Below are positions 16,487 to 24,654 of a stretch of 49,430 nt of DNA, one piece after another (position 1 is the first letter of the stretch; each line of letters opens with the position of its first letter). Origin of the DNA: [Flexibacter] sp. ATCC 35103. Lineage in GTDB: Bacteria; Bacteroidota; Bacteroidia; Flavobacteriales; Flavobacteriaceae. The stretch is from NCBI RefSeq assembly GCF_001975985.1, contig NZ_MTQF01000003.1, forward strand, positions 1 through 49,430, read 5' to 3'. The notes below the pieces were generated by a model that did no database searches, had not been told where the DNA came from, and worked only from the letters and a program-made list of their open reading frames with translations. The position numbers were made by a program, and so were the translations under genes.

Positions 16487-17038
16487 CTAAAAATATACCC
16501 TCACAAAAGGCATAAATCCTGATCCGTAAAGACTTCTGTCAGGATCATATAAAACATCGTAACGCGCACCAATTGTAACATTTCCGGCTCTGTAACCGGC
16601 ACCAAGATATAAAGCAGTATTCCAATAATTATCTGAATAACTTGGTCTGTATGGAGTCGAATTATAATCTGTATTTACTCGTACCTGCTCTAATTCTGCT
16701 GAGAGTTGAATTTCCGGAATCGGGTTTACAAGTCCTACTACACTTCCGCCATAAACAAAGGAATTGTAATAACTTTTAGATGATAAATAACCAAATTGCA
16801 ACCCAACACCTACTGCTACAATTTCGTTTATATTATAGATAGCGCTTGGCATTACGGAGATATCTGTGTATCCGGAACCTATTTCTAAACCAAGACCTCC
16901 ACCAAATTGTACTTTGTCCCAAAAATGATTGCTGTTATCAATTACATAGTTTTGCTGTGCAATTGCTGAACTGGAAAATAAGACTGTCAAAATCACAAAA
17001 AAAAGTTTGCAATCGATTGAAAATTGAATTTTATGCAT
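16487..17038 (-). CDS. Small outer-membrane beta-barrel protein
   Basis: The 183-residue protein has a signal peptide (CKLFFVILTVLFSSSAIAQQ, cut after AIA) and a body of alternating polar and aromatic residues typical of a small porin-like barrel. GGGLGLEIGSGYTDISVMPS, AVGVGLQFGYLSSKSYYNSF and ALYLGAGYRAGNVTIGARYD read as transmembrane strands, and it ends VRVYF with a terminal Phe as barrel proteins do. I chose the ATG at 17038, directly before the signal peptide; longer starts would put 32 non-signal residues in front. It is divergent from sucA with a 116-nt gap. No function can be assigned beyond an outer-membrane location. Confidence 0.8.
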   Translation of the reverse strand: MHKIQFSIDCKLFFVILTVLFSSSAIAQQNYVIDNSNHFWDKVQFGGGLGLEIGSGYTDISVMPSAIYNINEIVAVGVGLQFGYLSSKSYYNSFVYGGSVVGLVNPIPEIQLSAELEQVRVNTDYNSTPYRPSYSDNYWNTALYLGAGYRAGNVTIGARYDVLYDPDRSLYGSGFMPFVRVYF

Positions 17039-17110
17039 AGTTGAGTCTATTTTTAACAAATTTTTACGTAAAAGTACGTAAAAAAAAGGTTTAAATAAAG
17101 TCGATTGTTG

Positions 17111-17118
17111 TACTTTTG
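17111..17118 (+). promoter_or_regulatory. -7 box of the sucAB promoter
   Basis: TACTTTTG matches TANNTTTG and lies 36 nt upstream of the sucA ATG at 17155. Its last three bases are an in-frame TTG, which must therefore be promoter and not a start codon. No TTG is seen at the -33 distance. Confidence 0.6.
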
Positions 17119-17154
17119 CCATTCTATTTAACAAAAAGTATATTCACTAATATT

Positions 17155-19929
17155 ATGGATAGGTTTTCATTTTTAAATGCAGCGCATACAGAGTTTTTCG
17201 CACAATTATATGATCAGTATTTAGTAAATCCAGATAGCGTTGAGCCAAGCTGGAGAAGTTTTTTTCAAGGTTTCGACTTTGGACAAACGACTTATAATGA
17301 CGAAAATCCAGTTCAACAGATTGTTGAATATGTGACTAGCGACAACACAGATTACAGTAAAGTTTCAGAAAAACTGCAAAAAGAATTTAACGTTCTAAAA
17401 TTAATTGATGGATACCGTACTCGCGGACATTTGTTTACAAAAACAAATCCTGTTCGCGACCGTAGAACATCTTCTCCAACTTTAGACATTGAAAATTTTG
17501 GATTAACAACTGCTGATCTTTCAACAGTTTTTGATGCTGCTCAGACTATTGGAGTGGGACCATCTACATTACAAGACATTGTAACACGTCTACAATCTAT
17601 TTACTGCCAACATATTGGTATTGAATATATGTATATCAGAAACCCTGGCGTTGTAAAATGGATTCAGGATAAATTAGCTGTAAATGTAAATCAGCCTAAT
17701 TTCAATTCTGAAGAAAAGAAAACTATCTTAAATAAATTAAATCAGGCGGTTTCTTTCGAGAACTTTTTGCATACGAAATACGTAGGTCAAAAACGTTTTT
17801 CATTAGAAGGTGGTGAATCAATTATTCCTGCTTTAGACGCTTTGATCGAACAAGCTGCTGAAAAAGGTGTTGAACAATTCGTAATGGGAATGGCTCACCG
17901 TGGTCGTTTGAACGTTTTGGCAAACATCTTTGGCAAATCTACTCAGGATATCTTTGGTGAGTTTGACGGTAAAGATTACGATCAGGAATATTTTGACGGT
18001 GACGTAAAATACCACTTAGGTCTTACGGCTGACAAAAAAACAAGAACAGGAAAAAATATCAATATCAATTTAGCACCAAACCCTTCTCACTTAGAAACGG
18101 TTGGAGCTGTAATTGAAGGAATTACAAGAGCGAAGCAAGATAAATATTATGCTAATGATTTTTCTAAAGTATTACCTATCGCCGTTCACGGAGATGCTGC
18201 AATTGCAGGTCAGGGTATCTTGTACGAAATCATTCAGATGGCTCAGCTTGACGGTTACAAAACCGGAGGAACAATTCATATCGTAATCAACAATCAGGTT
18301 GGTTTTACAACTAACTATTTAGATGCACGTTCGTCTACTTATTGTACAGATGTTGCTAAAGTTACACTTTCGCCAGTATTACACGTAAATGCTGATGATG
18401 CTGAAGCTGTTGTACATGCCGTGTCTTTTGCATTAGATTACAGAATGCAATTTGGTCGTGACGTATTTATCGATTTATTAGGATATAGAAAATACGGTCA
18501 TAACGAAGGTGATGAACCTCGTTTTACACAACCGGTTTTATATAAAATCATTGCAAAACATAAAAATCCAAGAGATATTTATGCAGAGAAATTATTGTCT
18601 GACGGCGTAATCGATGCATCTTATGTAAATGCTTTAGAAAAAGAATACAAATCTTTGATGGAGGAGAATTTAGAAGCTTCCCGTAAAAAAGATTTGACGA
18701 TCATAACTCCATTCATGAAAAACGAATGGGATGGATTTGTTCAGGTAACAGATACTCAAATGCTTGAAAAAGTAAACACTTCTTTTGACAAAAAAGGATT
18801 GGATTCTATCATCAATACAATTTCAACATTACCTGAAGACAAAAAATTCATCAATAAAATAACTAAAATTGTAACAGACAGAAAAGCAGGATACGACAAT
18901 AACACTATCGATTGGGGAACTGCAGAAGCACTGGCTTACGGTTCACTTTTGACCGAGGGATTTGATATTCGTATTTCTGGTCAGGACGTAGAGCGTGGTA
19001 CATTCTCTCACCGTCATGCTGTTGTTAAAGTGGAAGATTCTGAAGAAGAAGTAATTTTATTGGATTCTATCGAAAACAAAAAAGGAAAATTCGGCGTATT
19101 CAATTCTCTTTTATCTGAGTATGGAGTTCTTGGTTTTGATTATGGATACGCATTAGCGAATCCAAACGCATTAACTATCTGGGAAGCACAATTTGGAGAT
19201 TTCTCTAATGGAGCACAAATCATGATTGACCAATATATTTCATGTGGTGAAGATAAATGGAACAACCAAAATGGTATCGTTTTATTATTGCCTCACGGTT
19301 ATGAAGGACAAGGTGCAGAACACTCTTCGGCAAGAATGGAACGTTACTTACAACTTTGCGCAAGACAAAATATGTATGTTGCAGATTGTACAACGCCAGC
19401 CAACTTTTTTCACTTGTTGAGAAGACAAATGAAAACCAATTTCCGTAAACCTTTAGTAGTTTTTTCTCCAAAAAGTTTATTGCGTGATCCAAGATGCGTA
19501 TCTACAGTAGAAGAATTAGCTAACGGAAGCTTCCAGGAAACTATTGACGACAATACAGTAGATAAAAAAGCAGTAAAAACATTAGTTTTTGTTACTGGTA
19601 AATTCTACTATGACATCGTTGCTGAAAGAGAAAACAACGGAAGAAATGATGTTGCAGTTGTTCGTATCGAGCAATTATTCCCTTTACCAGTTGAGCAATT
19701 AAAAGCAATTATCGCACAATATCCTAATGCTGACGATTATGTTTGGGCACAGGAAGAGCCTAAAAACATGGGAGCTTACAGCTTTATGTTAATGAACTTT
19801 GATCTTGTAAAATGGAGATTAGCTTCATTAAAAGCTTACGCTGCTCCGGCATCAGGAAGTTACACACGTGCAAAACGTCGTCATGCAGATGCAATTAGAA
19901 TGGTATTCGATAAAAATTTATTCAGATAA
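17155..19929 (+). CDS. sucA: 2-oxoglutarate dehydrogenase E1 component
   Basis: This is the thiamine-diphosphate-dependent decarboxylase that starts the 2-oxoglutarate dehydrogenase reaction of the TCA cycle. The 924-residue protein has the N-terminal E1o segment (FFAQLYDQYLVNPDSVEPSW), the family stretch VMGMAHRGRLNVLANIFGKS near residue 245, the thiamine-diphosphate motif HGDAAIAGQG near 344 with GGTIHIVINNQVGFTT, and RKYGHNEGDEPRFTQP near 447. The C-terminal transketolase-like half includes HSSARMERYLQLCA. Full length, with no break. The start at 17155 is set by the -7 box immediately upstream. sucB follows 80 nt later across an inverted-repeat linker. Confidence 0.97.
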   Translation: MDRFSFLNAAHTEFFAQLYDQYLVNPDSVEPSWRSFFQGFDFGQTTYNDENPVQQIVEYVTSDNTDYSKVSEKLQKEFNVLKLIDGYRTRGHLFTKTNPVRDRRTSSPTLDIENFGLTTADLSTVFDAAQTIGVGPSTLQDIVTRLQSIYCQHIGIEYMYIRNPGVVKWIQDKLAVNVNQPNFNSEEKKTILNKLNQAVSFENFLHTKYVGQKRFSLEGGESIIPALDALIEQAAEKGVEQFVMGMAHRGRLNVLANIFGKSTQDIFGEFDGKDYDQEYFDGDVKYHLGLTADKKTRTGKNININLAPNPSHLETVGAVIEGITRAKQDKYYANDFSKVLPIAVHGDAAIAGQGILYEIIQMAQLDGYKTGGTIHIVINNQVGFTTNYLDARSSTYCTDVAKVTLSPVLHVNADDAEAVVHAVSFALDYRMQFGRDVFIDLLGYRKYGHNEGDEPRFTQPVLYKIIAKHKNPRDIYAEKLLSDGVIDASYVNALEKEYKSLMEENLEASRKKDLTIITPFMKNEWDGFVQVTDTQMLEKVNTSFDKKGLDSIINTISTLPEDKKFINKITKIVTDRKAGYDNNTIDWGTAEALAYGSLLTEGFDIRISGQDVERGTFSHRHAVVKVEDSEEEVILLDSIENKKGKFGVFNSLLSEYGVLGFDYGYALANPNALTIWEAQFGDFSNGAQIMIDQYISCGEDKWNNQNGIVLLLPHGYEGQGAEHSSARMERYLQLCARQNMYVADCTTPANFFHLLRRQMKTNFRKPLVVFSPKSLLRDPRCVSTVEELANGSFQETIDDNTVDKKAVKTLVFVTGKFYYDIVAERENNGRNDVAVVRIEQLFPLPVEQLKAIIAQYPNADDYVWAQEEPKNMGAYSFMLMNFDLVKWRLASLKAYAAPASGSYTRAKRRHADAIRMVFDKNLFR

Positions 19930-19943
19930 AAAGAATGTTTCAA

Positions 19944-19983
19944 GTTTAAAGTTTCAGGTTCAAGCTAACAGGAAACTTTAAAC
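19944..19983. repeat. Inverted-repeat linker between sucA and sucB
   Basis: GTTTAAAGTTTC at 19944-19955 is the exact reverse complement of GAAACTTTAAAC at 19972-19983, with a 16-nt loop. The flanks continue the GTTTCAAG word. It has no T-tract, so it is a poor terminator; the word family is shared with the nuoF-nuoG linker. Confidence 0.7.
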
Positions 19984-20009
19984 CATAAAAACCTTAAACA
20001 AAAAATAAG

Positions 20010-21254
20010 ATGATTTTAGAAATGAAAGTCCCATCACCAGGGGAATCAATAAAAGAAGTTGAAATTGCAACTTGGTTAGTAAAAGACGGAGATTATGTAG
20101 AAAAAGATCAAGCTATTGCTGAAGTTGATTCAGACAAAGCAACTCTTGAATTACCTGCTGAAATGAGCGGAATTATTACGCTTAAAGCAGAAGAAGGTGA
20201 TGCAGTTGCTGTAGGAGCTGTAGTTTGTTTAATTGATACAGATGGTGTAAAACCTGCAGGTGATGCTGCGGCTGCACCAGCGGCAGAAGCACCTAAAGCT
20301 GAAGCTCCAAAGGCTGAAGTAAAAGCTGAGGCTCCAAAAGCAGCACCAGTACAGGCTCCGGCAGCTACAAGTTATGCAGCAGGAACTCCATCTCCGGCAG
20401 CAAGAAAAATATTAGACGAAAAAAATATAGCACCGGCAACTGTTTCAGGAACTGGTAAAGGCGGAAGAATCACTAAAGATGACGCTGTAAATGCAGTGCC
20501 TTCTATGGGAACTCCAACTGGAGGAAACCGTGGATCTGAGCGTACAAAATTATCAATGTTGCGTCGTAAAGTAGCTGAGAGATTAGTTGCTGCTAAAAAC
20601 GAAACTGCTATGTTAACGACTTTCAACGAAGTTAACATGACGCCAATCAACTTGATTCGTAACGAATACAAAGATGCTTTTAAAGCAAAACATGGTGGTC
20701 TTGGTTTAGGTTACATGTCTTTCTTTACAAAAGCAGTTACAAGAGCTTTAGAATTATATCCTGATGTAAACTCTATGATGGATGGTGATTATAAAGTAGC
20801 TTACGATTTTGCTGATATCTCAATCGCAGTTTCAGGACCAAAAGGTTTAATGGTTCCTGTTGTTCGTAATGCTGAAAACTTATCTTTCCGCGGAATTGAA
20901 GCTGAAATTAAAAGATTAGCTCTTAGAGCTCGTGACGGTCAAATTACTGTTGATGATATGACAGGCGGAACTTTCACTATTACTAATGGGGGTGTTTTTG
21001 GAAGTATGTTGAGTACTCCAATTATCAACCCTCCTCAATCAGGAATTTTAGGAATGCACAATATTATTGAGCGCCCAATTGCTGTAAACGGTAAAGTAGA
21101 AATTCACCCAATGATGTACGTTGCTCTTTCTTATGATCACAGAATTATCGACGGACGTGAGTCTGTTGGTTTCTTGGTTGCTGTAAAAGAAGCATTAGAA
21201 AACCCATTAGAATTATTGATGAATGGCGATGCTAAACGTGCTTTAGAATTGTAA
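20010..21254 (+). CDS. sucB: Dihydrolipoyllysine succinyltransferase (2-oxoglutarate dehydrogenase E2)
   Basis: The core acyltransferase of the complex passes succinyl from E1 to CoA through a swinging lipoyl arm. The 414 residues read in order as one lipoyl domain (1-80, lipoylated Lys43 in [10 protein letters not shown]), an Ala/Pro/Lys-rich linker (about 85-122), the E3/E1-binding domain ([20 protein letters not shown] and [12 protein letters not shown], about 126-162) and the catalytic domain with [10 protein letters not shown] containing the catalytic His near 377. [10 protein letters not shown] at residues 5-14 is the normal family start, and the ATG at 20010 adds MILE. The transcript ends at the hairpin at 21280. 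An E3 gene is not in this window. Confidence 0.96.
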   Translation: MILEMKVPSPGESIKEVEIATWLVKDGDYVEKDQAIAEVDSDKATLELPAEMSGIITLKAEEGDAVAVGAVVCLIDTDGVKPAGDAAAAPAAEAPKAEAPKAEVKAEAPKAAPVQAPAATSYAAGTPSPAARKILDEKNIAPATVSGTGKGGRITKDDAVNAVPSMGTPTGGNRGSERTKLSMLRRKVAERLVAAKNETAMLTTFNEVNMTPINLIRNEYKDAFKAKHGGLGLGYMSFFTKAVTRALELYPDVNSMMDGDYKVAYDFADISIAVSGPKGLMVPVVRNAENLSFRGIEAEIKRLALRARDGQITVDDMTGGTFTITNGGVFGSMLSTPIINPPQSGILGMHNIIERPIAVNGKVEIHPMMYVALSYDHRIIDGRESVGFLVAVKEALENPLELLMNGDAKRALEL

Positions 21255-21279
21255 ATTGTAATAATTTTCGATATAAAGA

Positions 21280-21312
21280 AAAGCCTGTTCATTAAGTTGA
21301 ACGGGCTTTTTT
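21280..21312 (+). terminator. Intrinsic terminator of sucAB
   Basis: AAAGCCTGTTCA at 21280-21291 pairs with TGAACGGGCTTT at 21298-21309 (one G-U pair) around a 6-nt loop, followed by T to 21312. Confidence 0.85.
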
Positions 21313-21390
21313 ATTCTTAATATTAGCTTAAATCTTCCTTAAGATGTTAATTTTTTAAATAAACGTAAATTTAACCCTTTAAAAAATATT

Positions 21391-21407
21391 TTATTTAGAA
21401 TAAATAA
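21391..21407. promoter_or_regulatory. Candidate metal-responsive operator upstream of the siderophore receptor
   Basis: TTATTTA-GAA-TAAATAA is a 7-3-7 palindrome 8 nt upstream of the -33 TTG. In addition TTTATTTAGAAT at 21390-21401 is the exact reverse complement of ATTCTAAATAAA at 21460-21471, which ends at the start codon, so the pair brackets the promoter. Fur- or DtxR-type control is an inference from the neighbouring siderophore genes. Confidence 0.5.
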
Positions 21408-21414
21408 GAATAGC

Positions 21415-21445
21415 TTGTTTAGTTAATATCCAACAGCTAAATTTG
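21415..21445 (+). promoter_or_regulatory. Promoter of the siderophore receptor gene
   Basis: TTG at 21415-21417, a 20-nt spacer, then TAAATTTG at 21438-21445: a complete Bacteroidota -33/-7 promoter, 27 nt before the ATG. Confidence 0.7.
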
Positions 21446-21472
21446 CGCTATTAAAATTAATTCTAAATAAAA

Positions 21473-23941
21473 ATGAAATATAAATTTACAATTTCTTTTT
21501 TGAGTTTTTGTTTTCTCCTATTAACGAGTATTTCAATCTCTGCACAAGAAAAAGCAAATATTAAAGGTCAAATATTATTAAATAATAGCGAATCTCCAGA
21601 AGGTATTTCTATTGCTTTAAAAGGAACAAGATTTGGAACTATTACAGATGAAGCAGGTAATTACAAAATTAAAAATGTTAAACCTGGAACTTATACTATA
21701 AAAGTATCAGCTGTAGGATTTACAACGAAAGAAAAAAAGATTACTGTAAATGAAGGTGCTGAAATCACTGAAAACTTCAGCCTTACTTCAAATTCAGAAG
21801 AATTGACAGAAGTAGTTATAAACGGTGGGAGAACAAATCGTTTTGCCCGTAAAGAAACTAAACAGGTTTCCAGATTACCACTTAAAAATCTCGAAAACCC
21901 ACAATCTTATACTACCATTAGCGGAGAATTATTAAAAGAGCAAGTAGTAACTAATTTTGATGATGCTTTGAAAAATGCCTCTGGAATTACGCCACTGTGG
22001 GCCGCAACAGGACGCGCCGGAGACGGAGCTGCTTATTATTCTTTAAGAGGATTTCCTGTTCAACCTACAATGGTTAATGGCTTACCGGGTTTAACAAACG
22101 GAAGTTTAGACCCTGCGAATATTGATCGAGTTGAAATTATTAGAGGTCCATCTGGAACTTTATTTGGAAGCAGCCTGATATCTTACGGTGGGTTAATCAA
22201 CACCACTACAAAGAGACCCTACAAAACCTTTGGAGGAGAAATAAATTATACAGTAGGAAGTTATGGTTTAAATCGTGCAACCGTTGATCTGAATGCACCT
22301 CTTAATGACAAAAAGACTTTAAATTTTAGAATAAATTCAGCTTACAACAAACAAAATAGTTTTCAGGATGCTGGTTTTAGAGAATCATTTTTCGTTGCTC
22401 CTTCCTTATCTTATGAAGTAAACAACAAATTGTCATTCCTTGTTAATACTGAATTTATGAGCAACGAATCTACAAATCCAACTATGTTGTTTTTTGACAG
22501 AGGAGCTCAATTAAGAGTTCATAATATTAATGAATTAAAATATGACAACAACCGTTCTTACACAAGTAATGAACTTACTATGAAAACGCCGTCATATAAT
22601 ATTCAGGCTCAAATGAATTATAAATTTTCTGATCAATGGACTTCACAAACTGTATTCTCGAACAGTTCAGCAAGATCAAAAGGAAATTATACTTATTTGT
22701 ATGAAGGAACTCAATACACACCTATTAAAAACGGAATTGTATTAAATCGTTATTTTACTGATCAGGACAATCAAAATTTGACAACAGATATTCAACAAAA
22801 TTTTAATGGTGATTTTAAAATTGGAAGTCTAAGAAACAGAATTGTTATAGGTTTTGATTATTTCAAAAGAACAGCTACAGATCATAGTTCAGGATATTTT
22901 GGAAATGGATCTGTATATATAGGAGATGATTTACAATCTTTTAACGACTATATTGGAACAACTACAAACGGTGATACCGGAGATTTAACAAAAGCCGGAG
23001 CTGCTGCAATAATTGGAAATAGTCCTAGAAACGATAATAGTACGAAACAAGAAACATATAGTGCTTATGTATCTGATGTAATCAACTTTACACCTGGATT
23101 ATCTGCTATGTTAAGCTTACGTGCTGACCGTTTTATGAACGCTAAAAACGACGGATACAACCAAACTGCTTTTTCTCCAAAATTTGGATTGGTATACCAA
23201 CCTATTATCGATAAAGTTTCGATTTTCGCAAATTACATGAATGGATTTGTTAACATCGCACCTGGTCAAAATCGTTCTGCATCAGTTATTACACCAGTAA
23301 TACTTAATCCTGAGCATGCCGACCAATTTGAAGTTGGAACAAAATTGAATCTTTTTAAAGATAAACTTTATGCAACTTTTAGCTATTATGACATTAAAGT
23401 TTCCGATCAGACTTATGTGGTAGAAACTCCATACGTAGATCCTGCAAACCCAACAACGCCACAACCAAATAATCAGCAAACATTTCAGGATGGAGCTCAG
23501 AAAAACAAAGGTTTTGAGGCTGAATTTGTTGCAAACCCAATTAGCGGTTTAAACATTGTTTTAGGTTATAGTTATAATGATGCCGTTTTAACAAAAGGAG
23601 ATCCTGACTTTGTAAATCGCAGATCTGAAAATGCAGGACCAAGAAATCTGGCAAATCTTTGGGCTAGTTACAAACTCACAAATGGCTTCTTGAGAGGCTT
23701 CGGTTTAGGTTTTGGAGGAAATTATGTTGGTGACAACATGATTATGAACAGACAAACTTCTGGAACATTTACTATTCCAGCATATACAGAACTAAACTCA
23801 TCTTTATTTTATAGTGCTGAAAAATTTACTATTACTGTTAAATTCAACAACATCACAAATGAAGAAATTTATGACGGATGGTCAACAGTTCATCCTAAAG
23901 ACCCAAGAGCAGTTGCTGCTAGTTTCACTTACAAATTCTAA
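21473..23941 (+). CDS. TonB-dependent siderophore receptor
   Basis: This outer-membrane receptor imports ferric siderophores. Of its 822 residues, 1-25 are a signal peptide (LTSISISAQ), about 28-110 the carboxypeptidase-like regulatory domain, and about 140-240 the plug with the siderophore-receptor pattern (LKNASGITPLWAATG; YYSLRGFPVQPTMVNGLPGL; IDRVEIIRGPSGTLFGSSLI). A 22-strand barrel follows, ending AVAASFTYKF. The plug resembles FhuE/FoxA-type hydroxamate receptors. The downstream genes, small membrane proteins and PepSY membrane proteins, are typical companions of siderophore receptors. The promoter carries a palindromic box consistent with iron regulation. The exact siderophore is unknown. 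Confidence 0.93.
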   Translation: MKYKFTISFLSFCFLLLTSISISAQEKANIKGQILLNNSESPEGISIALKGTRFGTITDEAGNYKIKNVKPGTYTIKVSAVGFTTKEKKITVNEGAEITENFSLTSNSEELTEVVINGGRTNRFARKETKQVSRLPLKNLENPQSYTTISGELLKEQVVTNFDDALKNASGITPLWAATGRAGDGAAYYSLRGFPVQPTMVNGLPGLTNGSLDPANIDRVEIIRGPSGTLFGSSLISYGGLINTTTKRPYKTFGGEINYTVGSYGLNRATVDLNAPLNDKKTLNFRINSAYNKQNSFQDAGFRESFFVAPSLSYEVNNKLSFLVNTEFMSNESTNPTMLFFDRGAQLRVHNINELKYDNNRSYTSNELTMKTPSYNIQAQMNYKFSDQWTSQTVFSNSSARSKGNYTYLYEGTQYTPIKNGIVLNRYFTDQDNQNLTTDIQQNFNGDFKIGSLRNRIVIGFDYFKRTATDHSSGYFGNGSVYIGDDLQSFNDYIGTTTNGDTGDLTKAGAAAIIGNSPRNDNSTKQETYSAYVSDVINFTPGLSAMLSLRADRFMNAKNDGYNQTAFSPKFGLVYQPIIDKVSIFANYMNGFVNIAPGQNRSASVITPVILNPEHADQFEVGTKLNLFKDKLYATFSYYDIKVSDQTYVVETPYVDPANPTTPQPNNQQTFQDGAQKNKGFEAEFVANPISGLNIVLGYSYNDAVLTKGDPDFVNRRSENAGPRNLANLWASYKLTNGFLRGFGLGFGGNYVGDNMIMNRQTSGTFTIPAYTELNSSLFYSAEKFTITVKFNNITNEEIYDGWSTVHPKDPRAVAASFTYKF

Positions 23942-23950
23942 TAAAAACAA

Positions 23951-23983
23951 AAACACCTTTCTTTTATTAGAAAGGTGTTTTTT
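23951..23983 (+). terminator. Hairpin terminator between receptor and downstream iron genes
   Basis: AAACACCTTTCT at 23951-23962 is exactly complementary to AGAAAGGTGTTT at 23969-23980 (6-nt loop), followed by TTT, giving a run of six T. It lies only 14 nt upstream of the next ORF and no -7 box lies between, so partial read-through is likely. Confidence 0.75.
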
Positions 23984-23996
23984 AAATTCTTAAATT

Positions 23997-24329
23997 ATGA
24001 TAACAATAGCAAGCCTTATCGTTTTTTTAGCATTTTATACGCTTTATTATACATCAAAAAGAGCCACTTTATCTTATGATTTAGGTTTTGAAAAATGGAT
24101 GAAAAGCAATCCTAAACCAACCAAGTTTTTAGGTTTAGGACTTCTTTTATTAGCTTATTCTGTTTGGCTTTTTACACAATCACTATGTTGCGGTACATTA
24201 ATGTTTTTTATTCAGCTGATGACTATTGGCAGTTTAATTATCATTTTAGCCCCACTAAAAAAAATAAGCCGATTCGCTATTGCTGCACTTTTTATTATTG
24301 TTGCTTTACTGGAATTTTATTATAATTAA
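23997..24329 (+). CDS. Small membrane protein of the iron locus (DUF3325-like)
   Basis: The 110-residue protein is strongly hydrophobic, with three or four membrane helices (ITIASLIVFLAFYTLYYTS; FLGLGLLLLAYSVWLFTQ; LMFFIQLMTIGSLIIILAPL; FAIAALFIIVALLEFYY) and a short basic loop between the first two. Proteins of this size and pattern, often annotated DUF3325, sit between siderophore receptors and PepSY proteins in many Gram-negative bacteria. The assignment rests on position and topology rather than a clear signature. It is followed 19 nt later by another small membrane protein. The role in iron uptake is not known. Confidence 0.7.
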   Translation: MITIASLIVFLAFYTLYYTSKRATLSYDLGFEKWMKSNPKPTKFLGLGLLLLAYSVWLFTQSLCCGTLMFFIQLMTIGSLIIILAPLKKISRFAIAALFIIVALLEFYYN

Positions 24330-24348
24330 CTTTATTTCTAACCAAAAT

Positions 24349-24651
24349 ATGCCGGCAAATCCTAAATATCTAACACAATCTAAATGGCAACGATTTGCCA
24401 AAATTACAGCTGCCATATTAGGTGGCTATTTTGTTTCAGTCACTTTTCATTTGGCTCTGGCATCTTGGTTTAACCGTGCTAATATCCTTATGACAATGGC
24501 TTTTAGCGGATTCATTCTTTGGGTAGCACTTATGATAATTGCTTTCTTAGCAAAAAGTGGACTAAAAATTTGGGGCATTTACATACTTCTAACTTTAGTT
24601 TTTTCTCTTTTTATTTATTTGGGTCAAACCTACAATCCAATAGCAAAATAA
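24349..24651 (+). CDS. Small membrane protein of the iron locus (DUF3649-like)
   Basis: The 100-residue protein has a polar N-terminus (MPANPKYLTQSKWQRFAK) followed by three helices: ITAAILGGYFVSVTFHLALA, ILMTMAFSGFILWVALMIIA and IWGIYILLTLVFSLFIYLGQ. The AAILGGYF stretch after a basic start and the RANILM segment resemble the DUF3649 iron-uptake-associated family. I chose the ATG at 24349 because it follows the stop of the previous gene; an in-frame upstream start would overlap that gene by 50 nt. It is 3 nt upstream of the first PepSY gene, so they are almost certainly cotranscribed. Confidence 0.7.
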   Translation: MPANPKYLTQSKWQRFAKITAAILGGYFVSVTFHLALASWFNRANILMTMAFSGFILWVALMIIAFLAKSGLKIWGIYILLTLVFSLFIYLGQTYNPIAK

Positions 24652-24654
24652 ATC

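Noticed and set aside
19971..19977. Another GGAAACT match as a fourth TetR operator
   Set aside because: It belongs to the sucA-sucB inverted-repeat linker, has no AGTTTCC partner 14 nt away and is not at a promoter.
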